Assembly: GCF_017352135.1 (NCBI RefSeq)
Contig: NZ_CP071454.1
Span: forward strand, 2,691,001 to 2,755,000
Source of the DNA: Rhizobium lentis
Lineage (GTDB): Bacteria; Pseudomonadota; Alphaproteobacteria; Rhizobiales; Rhizobiaceae
DNA: 64,000 nucleotides
Direction: 5' to 3'
The notes under the pieces were generated by a model. That model searched no databases, had not been told where the DNA came from, and was given only the letters and a program-made list of their open reading frames with translations. The position numbers were made by a program, and so were the translations under genes. Shown piece after piece: positions 37,238 to 46,662 of the stretch; the stretch's first letter is position 1, and every line of letters starts with the position of its first letter.

Positions 37238-37248
37238 ACATGGTTGCT

Positions 37249-37360
37249 CCCCGTAAACGGGGCGAAGGGGATATGCCGCACCGGTTTCCTCAATATCGAC
37301 GCAGTGTTTGGCACGTCCCCTCGCCCCGCGAGCGGGGAGAGGGTTAGGGTGAGGGGCAGC
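37249..37360. repeat. Right half of the split REP-like repeat and a second copy
   Basis: 37249-37279 (CCCCG-TAAA-CGGGG core, then GAAGGGGATATGCCGC) completes the repeat interrupted by the IS. A second related palindrome, CTCGCCCCGCGAGCGGGGAG with flanking GTGAGGGG, lies at about 37317-37358. Confidence 0.75.
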
Positions 37361-37474
37361 CGAATTCCTCTCCATGTCGGCACCACCACCTCCGCGATCG
37401 CCGCAAAAGCCTTGACCCCCGCCGCCCTCCATGGCACCTGTCGCGCCGATCTATCACGCCAGCGGTGCCATTCC

Positions 37475-38431
37475 ATGTCAGCTCTCCCCGACCATATGAA
37501 CCCGAAGCGCTCCTTCCAGGCGCTGATCCTGACCCTGCATAATTACTGGGCGGACAAGGGTTGCGCGGTGCTGCAGCCCTACGACATGGAAGTCGGCGCC
37601 GGCACCTTCCATCCGGCCACGACGCTGCGCGCCCTCGGCCCGAAGCCCTGGAAGGCGGCCTACGTCCAGCCGTCGCGGCGCCCGTCCGACGGCCGCTATG
37701 GCGAAAACCCGAACCGGCTGCAGCATTATTACCAGTATCAGGTCATCCTGAAGCCGAATCCGCCTAACCTGCAGGAACTCTATCTCGGCTCGCTGGCGGC
37801 GATCGGCCTCGATCCGCTGCTCCACGACATCCGTTTCGTCGAGGACGATTGGGAAAGCCCGACGCTCGGCGCCTGGGGCCTCGGCTGGGAATGCTGGTGC
37901 GACGGCATGGAAGTCTCGCAGTTCACCTATTTCCAGCAGGTCTGCGGCATCGAATGCGCGCCGGTCGCGGGCGAACTGACCTATGGTCTGGAACGCCTCG
38001 CCATGTATGTCCAGGGCGTCGACAATGTCTATGACCTGAACTTCAACGGCCGCGAGGGCGACGAGAAGATCAGCTATGGTGACGTCTTCCTGCAGGCCGA
38101 GCAGGAATATTCGCGCCACAATTTCGAATTCGCCAATACCGAGATGCTGCATCGCCATTTCGTCGATGCCGAGAAGGAATGCCGGGCGCTGCTCGATGCC
38201 GGCGCCCCTGGCGACAACGCCAACCAGCGCCTGCACAAATGCGTCTTCCCGGCCTATGACCAGTGCATCAAGGCCAGCCACGTCTTCAACCTGCTCGACG
38301 CCCGCGGCGTCATCTCGGTCACCGAGCGCCAGAGCTATATCCTGCGGGTGCGCACGCTGGCCAAGGCCTGCGGCGAAGCCTTCCTGCTGACCGACGCCGG
38401 CGGCGTCAACCTGCCGAGCGAGGCCGCGTAA
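37475..38431 (+). CDS. glyQ: Glycyl-tRNA synthetase alpha subunit
   Basis: 318 residues from the ATG at 37475; an ATG at 37496 ([18 protein letters not shown]) is equally possible and neither has a good ribosome-binding site. Class II core motifs: [61 protein letters not shown] and [12 protein letters not shown]. The alpha subunit binds glycine and ATP and works as alpha2-beta2 with GlyS. The partner gene is 11 kb away on the other strand. The IS110 element ends 226 bases upstream, so the native promoter may have been displaced. Confidence 0.96.
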   Translation: MSALPDHMNPKRSFQALILTLHNYWADKGCAVLQPYDMEVGAGTFHPATTLRALGPKPWKAAYVQPSRRPSDGRYGENPNRLQHYYQYQVILKPNPPNLQELYLGSLAAIGLDPLLHDIRFVEDDWESPTLGAWGLGWECWCDGMEVSQFTYFQQVCGIECAPVAGELTYGLERLAMYVQGVDNVYDLNFNGREGDEKISYGDVFLQAEQEYSRHNFEFANTEMLHRHFVDAEKECRALLDAGAPGDNANQRLHKCVFPAYDQCIKASHVFNLLDARGVISVTERQSYILRVRTLAKACGEAFLLTDAGGVNLPSEAA

Positions 38432-38598
38432 AAAGCCGTCTCAAAAATTCCGTCGCTTCCGGCGCTACGCTTCTTTTGTATTGCGCAAACCGCCCCCACA
38501 TTGTTTTGTCGGGTGTTGGATCAGGTATGGCTGCGGTATTTCTTTTGAAGAGCGATCTTTTTTACTTTAAACTTTCCTATGAGAATTCAAGCCCAAGG

Positions 38599-40374
38599 AT
38601 GTTGCGCCTTTTATCATGGCTCATCTTATGCGCCATGCTGGTCCTTCTGACCTCTTGCAGCGATTTCGACAAAGAGTTCACCGTCCAGTCGGCAAATAGT
38701 ACGATAGAAGTTCACACCGACGGCGCTGCCTTTGTGTTGGAAAACTTCGACATCTCAGTCAAAAGGGCGGAAAATTACGGCGGCGTTTACGTTGATATCC
38801 CCCAACGTTTCACGGATGCGTCAGGTGGTGTTCACTGGCGCGATTTCGAACTGGTCGCAGCCCGGCGAGACGGACGCGACGAATACTATTCCTGGGAAAA
38901 TAACGTGCCGGGCTACTCGATTTATATCGGAGAGGAGCACTGCAAAGACTGCTCTGCAAATCTGCCCACGGGTCTTGCAAAAATCCAGATCGCTTACTGG
39001 CTCGGACGCCTGGTTCGGCAGGAAGGAGACCGCGAGGTTCTCTTCCTGCCGGCCTATATGGGCCGCGTGCACGGCCAGGGAGCGAAAAAAAAAACGCTGA
39101 CTCTCAAGTTGCCGCCGGGCGGAACGATACGCCCTTTGAAACAGGATCGGCAGGGAGCCTATGACATCATGCGGAGCGCACCGAACGAGATTTTGGTGTC
39201 CATTCCGGCAGGTAAAGGGGATCGAGTCCTACCTGATATCGAGATCGAATATCCCGCAGGGACCTTTGTGACCATAACGAGCGGCAAGCGGGTGCAGTGG
39301 TGGCTGTCCGATCACTTTCTCCCGTTCATCAGCATTTTGGGACCAATCGTCGCCGGTCTGTTTGTCCTTACTCGGTTGGGGCAGGCCTGGCGATTGCCTG
39401 CACCTTTGATCGCTTTCGATAGCAAGAAGACGGAGAGCACATCGCCTGCGTTGGCGGCCTATTTGTTTTCGAACTGGAAGCCGGAGGCCGCGAAGCCGGC
39501 CTTCATGGCGTCTGCCTGCCATCTCGCAATGAAGAGACTGCTTCGCATTTCCAGCCTTGGTGAGGATGCCGAAGCTTCGGATTTGTCTGCCAGACAGGTG
39601 CGCAAGAAAGGCAAGGTGGCGCGCGCCAGATGGTATGGCCTTCCCGCGGTGACGCGTTCGGTATTTGGTCGAATTGAAGGAGAGCGGCCTGTCAATGACC
39701 GGCGGACGGTCTTAAATGCCCTGTATGGTTTCGAACGTGACTTGCATCAGACAGTCACCGAGGAATATCGGAAAGTTAGAGGCGGCACAGATCGAACACG
39801 GCTGGTGGCTGCGGCCATCATTCTGGCTCTTGGCACTGCTGCCGCCTATTTCTCGGGCCTCTTGATCTTTTCCGTTTCCATCTGCGGGATATTGTTAGTT
39901 CTTTTCATAGTTGTAATGATGTTCCGCCACCCGGAGCGGTTTCCCATGGCAGTCAGCACCTCCGAGCAATTCAAGCAGGCGCTCACTCTGTTTCTGGGTT
40001 TTCCGGCGATAGTGATTGCTGCACTTTCCTACATCGGTACGACTGAGGTTATCAGCGAACAGCGGCCATATCTGATGGCGATTTTATTGGATATCGTCGG
40101 CATTGTGACTGTTGTGGCGCTGCGCATGCCCACGCCGAAGCAGCGGCAGATCCATAATGACATTCTCGTATTGAATCGCTATTTCCTCGGAGAAATCGAA
40201 GGCCCGGAAATGTCGGTGGAATGCTACGAGCACCACCTTCCTTTCGCTGTTGCCCTGAACGTCGAGCAACGCTGGACCGAGCGCTTCAATCGCTGGCGAG
40301 AAAGCGAAAAGATGGAGACCTATGCTCCGGATTGGCGGAGCAGTTCTTTGAGGGACGGCGATATCAAGGTCTGA
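38599..40374 (+). CDS. DUF2207-like membrane lipoprotein
   Basis: About 591 residues from the ATG at 38599, which gives a lipoprotein signal (MLRLLSWLILCAMLVLLTSC, lipobox LTSC); an ATG at 38527 is in frame. The exported N-terminal domain (VQSANSTIEVHTDGAAFVLE, then GGVYVDIPQRF) matches the second DUF2207 gene at 42.4 kb. Three to five membrane helices follow (about 240-260, 400-445, 480-530), with a cytoplasmic tail ending without the Gly-rich segment. Base use is visibly more A/T-rich than in the neighbours, and an A10 tract lies at 39085-39094. Function unknown; next to lemA. Confidence 0.82.
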   Translation: MLRLLSWLILCAMLVLLTSCSDFDKEFTVQSANSTIEVHTDGAAFVLENFDISVKRAENYGGVYVDIPQRFTDASGGVHWRDFELVAARRDGRDEYYSWENNVPGYSIYIGEEHCKDCSANLPTGLAKIQIAYWLGRLVRQEGDREVLFLPAYMGRVHGQGAKKKTLTLKLPPGGTIRPLKQDRQGAYDIMRSAPNEILVSIPAGKGDRVLPDIEIEYPAGTFVTITSGKRVQWWLSDHFLPFISILGPIVAGLFVLTRLGQAWRLPAPLIAFDSKKTESTSPALAAYLFSNWKPEAAKPAFMASACHLAMKRLLRISSLGEDAEASDLSARQVRKKGKVARARWYGLPAVTRSVFGRIEGERPVNDRRTVLNALYGFERDLHQTVTEEYRKVRGGTDRTRLVAAAIILALGTAAAYFSGLLIFSVSICGILLVLFIVVMMFRHPERFPMAVSTSEQFKQALTLFLGFPAIVIAALSYIGTTEVISEQRPYLMAILLDIVGIVTVVALRMPTPKQRQIHNDILVLNRYFLGEIEGPEMSVECYEHHLPFAVALNVEQRWTERFNRWRESEKMETYAPDWRSSSLRDGDIKV

Positions 40375-40463
40375 TTGAATGCGGCCGAAGAACGACCGCA
40401 CCAAGATGACTTTGTTATTCCGAATCACTAACCTGCGATCATCAAATCGGGGAGCCCATCTGC

Positions 40464-41015
40464 ATGTACCTGATACTCGCTATTATCGCTGTCATCGCAC
40501 TCTACATCGTCTTCATCTACAACGGCCTGGTGCGCTCCCGACAGATAGCCGAGGAAGCCTGGTCGGGCATCGACGTGCAGTTGAAGCGGCGCGCCGATCT
40601 GATCCCGAACCTGATCGAGACGGTCAAGGGTTATGCCGCCCATGAGAAGTCGACGCTCGAAGAGGTCGTTTCCCTTCGCAACAAGGCGCAGGCCGTGCCG
40701 TCAGGCGATGTGGCGGGCAGGGCGCAGGCAGAGGGTCTGCTCGGCCAGGCGCTCGGCCGGGTCATCGCGCTCGCCGAGGCCTATCCCGATCTCAAGGCCA
40801 ACGAGAATTTCGCCGAACTGCAGGCTTCGCTGGAAACCATGGAAGGCGAATTACAGATGGCGCGGCGTTATTACAACGGCGCGGCCCGCGACCTGAACGT
40901 CAAGGTCGAAAGCTTCCCCTCCAATCTCGTCGCCGGCCAGTTCGGTTTTGCCAAGCGGGAATACTTCGAAATCACCAACGAGGCCGACCGCGCCGTTCCC
41001 AGCGTCAAATTCTGA
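40464..41015 (+). CDS. lemA: LemA family protein
   Basis: 183 residues from the ATG at 40464, after GGGGAG. One N-terminal membrane helix (YLILAIIAVIALYIVFIYNG) is followed by the LemA helical domain: QIAEEAWSGIDVQLKRRADL, IPNLIETVKGYA, LKANENFAELQASLETMEGE and ARRYYNGAARDLNVKVESFP. LemA proteins are membrane-anchored helical bundles of unclear function. Being flanked by two DUF2207 genes is a recurrent pairing in bacteria and points to a common membrane complex. Confidence 0.94.
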   Translation: MYLILAIIAVIALYIVFIYNGLVRSRQIAEEAWSGIDVQLKRRADLIPNLIETVKGYAAHEKSTLEEVVSLRNKAQAVPSGDVAGRAQAEGLLGQALGRVIALAEAYPDLKANENFAELQASLETMEGELQMARRYYNGAARDLNVKVESFPSNLVAGQFGFAKREYFEITNEADRAVPSVKF

Positions 41016-41106
41016 CGATCCGGCATTTTGCCTTTGCGAAAAAGCGATTAAGAGCAAGGGCAGGTGGCGACGCGCTTTGGCCTCGCTCATGGACGGAAGA
41101 CATAGC

Positions 41107-42369
41107 ATGACACGCACAGCCAAACTCACGATCATTCCGCCGGGCGGGCCGCTTTCGGGCCGCGCCATCCCGCCGGGATCTAAGTCGATCACCAACCGCG
41201 CGCTGTTGCTCGCCGGCCTTGCCAAGGGCACGAGCCGGCTGACGGGCGCGCTGAAGAGCGACGATACGCGTTATATGGCCGATGCGCTGCGCGCCATGGG
41301 AGTTTCGATCGACGAACCCGACGACACCACCTTCGTCGTCACCGGCAGCGGCAGGCTCATGCCGCCGAAAGCGTCGCTCTTCCTCGGCAATGCCGGCACG
41401 GCGACACGCTTCCTGACGGCGGCGGCCGCCCTGGTCGACGGCACCGTCATCGTCGATGGCGACGAACACATGCGCAAGCGCCCGATCGGCCCGCTGGTCG
41501 AGGCGATGCGCACGCTCGGCATCGATGTGAGCGCCGAGACCGGCTGCCCGCCGGTCACCATCAGGGGTACCGGCCGCTTTGAGGCCGACCGGATCCTGAT
41601 CGATGGCGGCCTCTCCAGCCAATACGTTTCCGCCCTGTTGATGATGGCGGCGGGCGGCGACCGCCCGGTCGAGATCGAACTCGTCGGCGAGGATATCGGC
41701 GCGCTCGGCTATATCGATCTCACCACGGCGGCGATGAAGGCTTTCGGCGCCAAGGTCGAGAAAACAAGCCCCGTCACCTGGCGCGTCGAGCCGACCGGCT
41801 ACCGCGCCGCCGATTTCGTCATCGAGCCGGATGCCTCGGCCGCGACCTATCTCTGGGCAGCCGAAGTGCTGAGCGACGGCAGGATCGATCTCGGCGTCCC
41901 GAACGATGCCTTCACCCAGCCGGACGCCAAGGCCTATGAGACGATCGCCCAGTTCCCGCATCTGCCGGCTGAGATCGATGGCTCGCAGATGCAGGATGCC
42001 ATTCCGACGATCGCCGTGCTTGCCGCCTTCAACGAGACGCCGGTCCGCTTCGTCGGCATCGCCAATCTGCGCGTCAAGGAATGCGACCGCATCCGCGCCC
42101 TGTCCACGGGGCTTAACACCATCCGCGAAGGCCTGGCTGTCGAGGAGGGGGACGATCTGATCGTCCATGCCGATCCTGCTCTCGCCGGTCAGACGCTGCC
42201 GGCCGAGATCGACACCTTTGCCGATCACCGCATCGCCATGAGCTTTGCGCTTGCCGGGCTGAAGATCGATGGCATCACCATTCTCGATCCCGATTGCGTC
42301 GGTAAGACCTTCCCCGCCTATTGGCGGACGCTTGCCGCGCTTGGCGTCACCTATCGGGACAAGGATTGA
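41107..42369 (+). CDS. aroA: 3-phosphoshikimate 1-carboxyvinyltransferase (EPSP synthase)
   Basis: 420 residues from the ATG at 41107, after GGAAGA; an ATG at 41089 is in frame. Family motifs: PPGSKSITNRALLLAGLA (22-39), LGNAGTATRFLTAAAAL (93-109), RKRPIGPLVEAMR, GLSSQYVSALLM and ECDRIRAL. It joins shikimate-3-phosphate and PEP in the chorismate pathway. In E. coli numbering the position of Pro101 is Phe (F102 here), a glyphosate-site residue. Rhizobia usually carry another aroA near cmk/rpsA, so this may be a paralogue; that gene is not in the window. Downstream is DUF2207. Confidence 0.93.
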   Translation: MTRTAKLTIIPPGGPLSGRAIPPGSKSITNRALLLAGLAKGTSRLTGALKSDDTRYMADALRAMGVSIDEPDDTTFVVTGSGRLMPPKASLFLGNAGTATRFLTAAAALVDGTVIVDGDEHMRKRPIGPLVEAMRTLGIDVSAETGCPPVTIRGTGRFEADRILIDGGLSSQYVSALLMMAAGGDRPVEIELVGEDIGALGYIDLTTAAMKAFGAKVEKTSPVTWRVEPTGYRAADFVIEPDASAATYLWAAEVLSDGRIDLGVPNDAFTQPDAKAYETIAQFPHLPAEIDGSQMQDAIPTIAVLAAFNETPVRFVGIANLRVKECDRIRALSTGLNTIREGLAVEEGDDLIVHADPALAGQTLPAEIDTFADHRIAMSFALAGLKIDGITILDPDCVGKTFPAYWRTLAALGVTYRDKD

Positions 42370-42408
42370 CGGAAAACGCAGTCGCGGCTGCCGACGGGGA
42401 GACAGAGG

Positions 42409-44559
42409 ATGGGGCGTCGGTTTTTCGGTTTTTGCCTGGCGCTGTTCCTGATAGCCGCCGCCCGGGCGGCCTTTGCCGCCGAGGTCGTCGACAGCTTCGC
42501 CTCCGACATCGCGCTGGAAAAGAGCGGCGCGATGTCGGTGACGGAAACGATCACCGTCAATGCCGAGGGCAACCGGATCAACCACGGCATCTTTCGGGAC
42601 TTCCCGCTCTATTTCACCGATGCCGCCGGCCGTCGCCGCAGCGTCGATTTCGGTGTCGTCTCGGTGAAGCGCAATGGCAAGGATGAGCCCTGGCACACGG
42701 AACAGATAGCGGGGGGCATCCGCATCTATGCCGGCTCGGCCGAGGTGACGGTGACGCCGGGCCGTCATCGCTACGTCTTTACCTACAGGACCAACCGCCA
42801 GATTCGCTATTTCGACGATCACGACGAACTCTACTGGAACGTCACCGGCAATGGCTGGATCTTTCCGATCCGTTCGGCCACGGCGACCGTGAAGCTGCCG
42901 CCTGGTGTCACCGCGACGGAGACGATCTTTTTTACCGGTCCGCAGGGCGCGACGGGAAAGAGCGCCCGCGTCGGTGAGATCCCGACGGGCCTGGTCTTTT
43001 CCACCACCGCGCCGCTCGGCCCGAGCGAAGGCCTGACCTTCGCGATCCGCATGCCGAAAGGGGCGATCGATCCGCCGAGCGCGGACATGGAAAGCACCTG
43101 GTGGCTGAAGGATAACCGCAATTATTTCATCGGCTTCGGCGGGCTGGCCCTGGTCTTCGCCTATTACCTCAGATCCTGGCTGAAAGTCGGCCGCGATCCG
43201 GCCCGCGGCGTCGTCGTGCCACGTTGGGATGCGCCTGACGGCATCTCGCCGGCGCTGGTCAACTATATCGACAATAAGGGCTTCTCCGGCGGGGGCTGGA
43301 CCGCCCTTGCCGCCACCGCGCTCAATCTTGCGGTGCGCGGCTACGTCAAGCTCGAAGACCTGAAGAATTCGATCGTCATTCGCGGCACCGGCAAGCCGCT
43401 CGACAGGCAAAAATTCCAGGCCGGCGAAGCCGAATTGCTGAAGGTCGCCGGCAGCGCCGGCGCGATGCTGAGGATCGACAGGGCGAACGGCGAGCGGGTG
43501 AAATCCGTCGGCCAGGCCTTCCGTTCGGCGATCGAGAAGGAGCATCGCGGCAAATATTACAATTCCAACCTGGGTTACACCTCAGGCGGCATCGCGCTCA
43601 GCGCGGCCGCCCTGGTGGCGCTGTTCGTCTTTGGGTCGCTGGAACCCGACACGATCGCGCTGATGCTGATTCCGATTGCCATCTCGGTCTTCGTCGCCGT
43701 CTTCGTGGCCGGCCTGGTCAAGTCGCTGCATCGGGGCGCCTCGCTGTTCGGCAAGATCATCGCCGTCATCGCCGCAGCGATCGGCGTTTTTGTCGGCATC
43801 AGCATTCTTTCCATCATTGTCCTGACGCTCGCCTCGTCGCTGGTCGAACTTCACGAGACGCCGATGCTCTTTGCTATCGGCGGCATCGTGCTGCTCAACA
43901 TCCTCTATTTCTTCATCATGGGCGCGCCGACCCCGCTCGGCGCCAGAATGATGGACGGCATCGACGGCCTGCGCCAGTATCTGACGCTGGCCGAGAAGGA
44001 CCGCATGAACATGGCGGGCGCGCCTGAAATGTCGCCGCAGCATTTCGAGACGCTGCTGCCCTACGCGGTGGCGCTCGGCGTCGAAAAGCCCTGGACACGC
44101 ACCTTCGAGACCTGGCTTGCGGCAGCCGCCGCCGGTGCCGCCGCCTATGCGCCCGCCTGGTATTCCGGCGATTTCAACAGCGGCAGCTTCTCCGACCGCG
44201 TCGGCGGCTTCTCCTCGTCGATGGCCTCGACCATTGCCTCGACGATACCCTCGCCGCCGCCCTCGAGCTCGTCCTCCGGTTTTTCTGGCGGTGGCTCTTC
44301 CGGTGGAGGTGGCGGAGGCGGGGAGGCGGGGGCTGGTAAGCTTTCCCGCTTGACCTTTCGGCCCTTGCCCCTTAACCGCCAGGGGCAAAAGGAAAGGGTG
44401 GCGCATGAAGGTTCTGTTGATCGGATCGGGTGGACGCGAGCACGCGCTCGCCTGGAAGCTGGCGCAATCGCCGTTGATGAGCGAATTCTACGCCGCGCCC
44501 GGCAATCCCGGCATTGGCGAACACGCCGTCCTCGTGCCGGTCAATACCGAGGATCATGA
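42409..44559 (+). CDS. DUF2207 membrane protein, probably frameshifted at its 3' end
   Basis: The open frame gives 716 residues: signal peptide (about 1-23), an exported domain with [25 protein letters not shown], a helix near 240, [21 protein letters not shown], and two pairs of helices (385-480, 500-520). After [16 protein letters not shown] the frame reads 74 odd residues into purD. In the next frame the sequence gives GGGW then TAA at 44337-44339, the usual DUF2207 ending; one G missing from the tract 44320-44323 explains this. The true product probably ends at 44339 (about 643 residues). Start: ATG 42409 after GGAGACAGAGG. Confidence 0.85.
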   Translation: MGRRFFGFCLALFLIAAARAAFAAEVVDSFASDIALEKSGAMSVTETITVNAEGNRINHGIFRDFPLYFTDAAGRRRSVDFGVVSVKRNGKDEPWHTEQIAGGIRIYAGSAEVTVTPGRHRYVFTYRTNRQIRYFDDHDELYWNVTGNGWIFPIRSATATVKLPPGVTATETIFFTGPQGATGKSARVGEIPTGLVFSTTAPLGPSEGLTFAIRMPKGAIDPPSADMESTWWLKDNRNYFIGFGGLALVFAYYLRSWLKVGRDPARGVVVPRWDAPDGISPALVNYIDNKGFSGGGWTALAATALNLAVRGYVKLEDLKNSIVIRGTGKPLDRQKFQAGEAELLKVAGSAGAMLRIDRANGERVKSVGQAFRSAIEKEHRGKYYNSNLGYTSGGIALSAAALVALFVFGSLEPDTIALMLIPIAISVFVAVFVAGLVKSLHRGASLFGKIIAVIAAAIGVFVGISILSIIVLTLASSLVELHETPMLFAIGGIVLLNILYFFIMGAPTPLGARMMDGIDGLRQYLTLAEKDRMNMAGAPEMSPQHFETLLPYAVALGVEKPWTRTFETWLAAAAAGAAAYAPAWYSGDFNSGSFSDRVGGFSSSMASTIASTIPSPPPSSSSSGFSGGGSSGGGGGGGEAGAGKLSRLTFRPLPLNRQGQKERVAHEGSVDRIGWTRARARLEAGAIAVDERILRRARQSRHWRTRRPRAGQYRGS

Positions 44560-45676
44560 AGCGGTGGCCGCCTTCTGCAGGGAGAAGGCGATCGATTTCG
44601 TCGTCGTCGGCCCGGAGGCGCCGCTTGTCGCCGGCCTCGCCGACCGCCTGCGCGCCGATGGCCTGGCGGTCTTCGGCCCGTCGGCTGCCGCCGCCCAGCT
44701 CGAAGGCTCCAAGGGCTTCACCAAGGATATCTGCGCCCGCTACGGCATTCCGACAGGCGCCTATCAGCGCTTCAACAATGCGCCGAAGGCGAAAGCCTAT
44801 ATTCGCGCCCAGGGCGCGCCGATCGTCGTCAAGGCCGACGGCCTGGCCGCCGGCAAGGGTGTGACCGTGGCGATGACGCTCGACGAGGCGCTGGCCGCGG
44901 TTGATGACTGCTTCGAGGGCGCCTTTGGAGCAGCCGGCGCCGAAGTCGTCGTCGAAGCCTATCTCGACGGCGAGGAGGCGAGCTTCTTCTGCCTCTGCGA
45001 TGGAAAACATGCGCTGCCGCTAGCAACAGCCCAGGACCACAAGCGGGTGGGCGAGGGCGATACCGGCGTCAATACCGGCGGCATGGGCGCCTATTCGCCG
45101 GCGCCTGTCATGACGGCCGAGATGGTCGAGCGCACCATGAAGGAGATCATCGAGCCGACGATCCGCGGCATGGCCGAGAGCGGCCATCCCTTCTCCGGCG
45201 TGTTTTTTGCCGGGCTGATGATCACCGCAAAGGGGCCGGAACTCATCGAATACAATGTCCGCTTTGGCGATCCCGAGTGCCAGGTGCTGATGCTGCGGCT
45301 GAAAAGCGATCTGCTGCCGCTGCTGCTCGCCACCGCCAATGGCACGCTCGATCAGGTGAAGGCCGAATGGAACGACGATCCGGCACTGACTGTCGTCATG
45401 GCCTCGAAGGGTTATCCCGGCGCCTATGCGAAGAACACACCGATCCTTGCCCTGCCGGATGCCGGTGAAGGGGAGAAAGTGTTTCACGCCGGCACGGCTC
45501 TGAAGGACGGCATGCTGGTTGCGACCGGCGGCCGCGTGTTGAACGTCACCGCGACCGGCGGCACGGTCGGCGAGGCAAGCGCCCGCGCCTATGCGCTGCT
45601 GGACAAGGTCAGGTGGGAGAACGGCTTCTGCCGCCGCGACATCGGCTGGCGGGCGATCGAGCGCGAAAGAGCCTGA
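44405..45676 (+). CDS. purD: Phosphoribosylamine-glycine ligase
   Basis: 423 residues. The start [20 protein letters not shown] is the PurD N-terminus. ATP-grasp elements follow: [48 protein letters not shown], the metal-binding [15 protein letters not shown] and [23 protein letters not shown]. It joins phosphoribosylamine and glycine in purine synthesis. The start lies inside the readthrough frame of DUF2207 but 66 bases after its probable true stop. Confidence 0.97.
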   Translation: MKVLLIGSGGREHALAWKLAQSPLMSEFYAAPGNPGIGEHAVLVPVNTEDHEAVAAFCREKAIDFVVVGPEAPLVAGLADRLRADGLAVFGPSAAAAQLEGSKGFTKDICARYGIPTGAYQRFNNAPKAKAYIRAQGAPIVVKADGLAAGKGVTVAMTLDEALAAVDDCFEGAFGAAGAEVVVEAYLDGEEASFFCLCDGKHALPLATAQDHKRVGEGDTGVNTGGMGAYSPAPVMTAEMVERTMKEIIEPTIRGMAESGHPFSGVFFAGLMITAKGPELIEYNVRFGDPECQVLMLRLKSDLLPLLLATANGTLDQVKAEWNDDPALTVVMASKGYPGAYAKNTPILALPDAGEGEKVFHAGTALKDGMLVATGGRVLNVTATGGTVGEASARAYALLDKVRWENGFCRRDIGWRAIERERA

Positions 45677-45781
45677 AATACGGTTCAAACCGACGCCTTC
45701 GTTAAATTTTTACCCTTTCCTCTGACGGGATGGAAACAAAGCTGCGTTATATCGCTCTGATAGCGAGACGGAGCAGTGTTC

Positions 45782-46243
45782 ATGCGTCAGATTTTCCTCG
45801 GTGCGGCAATCCTGCTGATGGCGGGTTCTGCAATGGCCTCCTCGATTGAGGTGATCGGCAAGGCCGCGCCGCGCGCCGAAGGCAGCATCATCACCGAAAG
45901 CTGCGACACCTGCCCGCCGTTGCAGGCCGCGCTGACCAAGAAAGATTATACGGTGCCGGAACTCAAGCCGGGCGCCGTCCAGGCGACCGAGGTCCGCGAT
46001 GTCGGCGGTGAAAAGAAGATCTATCGCACCGATGCCTGGATGGGCGGCTCACCCGTCCTCTTTGTCAGCAAAGCGACCCCGGAAGCGATGGTTGCCGTCG
46101 CGCCGCCGGCGCCGCCCGCCGACGGCATTGATATGAATGCGACGACCGCGGCCGTCATCGGCGCCGATGCGAGGCCGGTGGCCGCAGGCGTGGCGCAGCA
46201 GCCGGCGACGCTAAACGTTTCCGAATTTGAACTGCGCTTCTAG
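45782..46243 (+). CDS. Exported protein of unknown function
   Basis: 153 residues from the ATG at 45782, with GGAG 8 bases upstream (an in-frame GTG two codons earlier is rejected). A signal peptide (MRQIFLGAAILLMAGSAMA) is followed by IEVIGKAAPRAEGSIITESC and the pair Cys-x2-Cys in SCDTCPPLQA, then EVRDVGGEKKIYRTDAWMGG and a Pro/Ala-rich C-terminal tail. I recognise no named domain; similar proteins appear restricted to Rhizobiaceae. It is probably periplasmic. Confidence 0.8.
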   Translation: MRQIFLGAAILLMAGSAMASSIEVIGKAAPRAEGSIITESCDTCPPLQAALTKKDYTVPELKPGAVQATEVRDVGGEKKIYRTDAWMGGSPVLFVSKATPEAMVAVAPPAPPADGIDMNATTAAVIGADARPVAAGVAQQPATLNVSEFELRF

Positions 46244-46662
46244 TCCAGACCAGGCTCGAGCCTGCGCTTCGGCAAAACCGAACCGCCTGAAGTTCCCTGC
46301 CCCTGCCCGATCAAGGTGTCGATCGTTGGGGTTCCACCGCGGTGGAGCGAATGCACCTCCGAAGAGAAGCGGGGGTGCATTCCTGCTTCGAGGCACCGGC
46401 GGCCCGAAGTTCGAAAACGGTGATTTTCGACCAACGGATGAAATTCAAGCCTTGCGCTTCGGTCCCGACCCCTGAATTTTAGGGAAATTCGTTTTGCTTT
46501 GAGTAAAATTAAAGCTTTCTTATCGACTAAGCTTCAATTCTCATTCGCCGGTCGCAGCATGTTATTTGAGCAGCGGTAGACGCGTCGTCTTGTTCGGCGC
46601 GCTCGCACAAGCGGTAGAAGACCGCACCGGAATGCAGCCCCCATTCCCCGTTGCGAGGCGAC
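46244..46662. other. Intergenic region with palindromes upstream of the chemoreceptor
   Basis: No gene supported. A perfect 14-bp palindrome TCCACCGCGGTGGA is at 46333-46346. ATGCACCTCC (46351-46360) pairs with GGGGGTGCAT (46371-46380), one T-G pair inside. The right part (46490-46560) is AT-rich and presumably holds the chemoreceptor promoter, but no hexamer pair is convincing. Confidence 0.55.

Larger units (their letters stand above)
36099..37248 (+). mobile_element. IS110-family insertion sequence
   Basis: About 1.15 kb between two CT dinucleotides at 36099-36100 and 37247-37248. Removing the DNA between them restores CACCTTCT-CCCCG, the sequence of the intact repeat at 49323-49335. There are no terminal inverted repeats and no longer target duplication, as expected for IS110. 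It contains a 186-base left non-coding end with bridge-RNA features and one recombinase gene. The CT core equals that of IS621. Confidence 0.87.

Noticed and set aside
41005..43545. 846-codon open frame on the minus strand
   Set aside because: Antisense to aroA and DUF2207; no recognisable domain.
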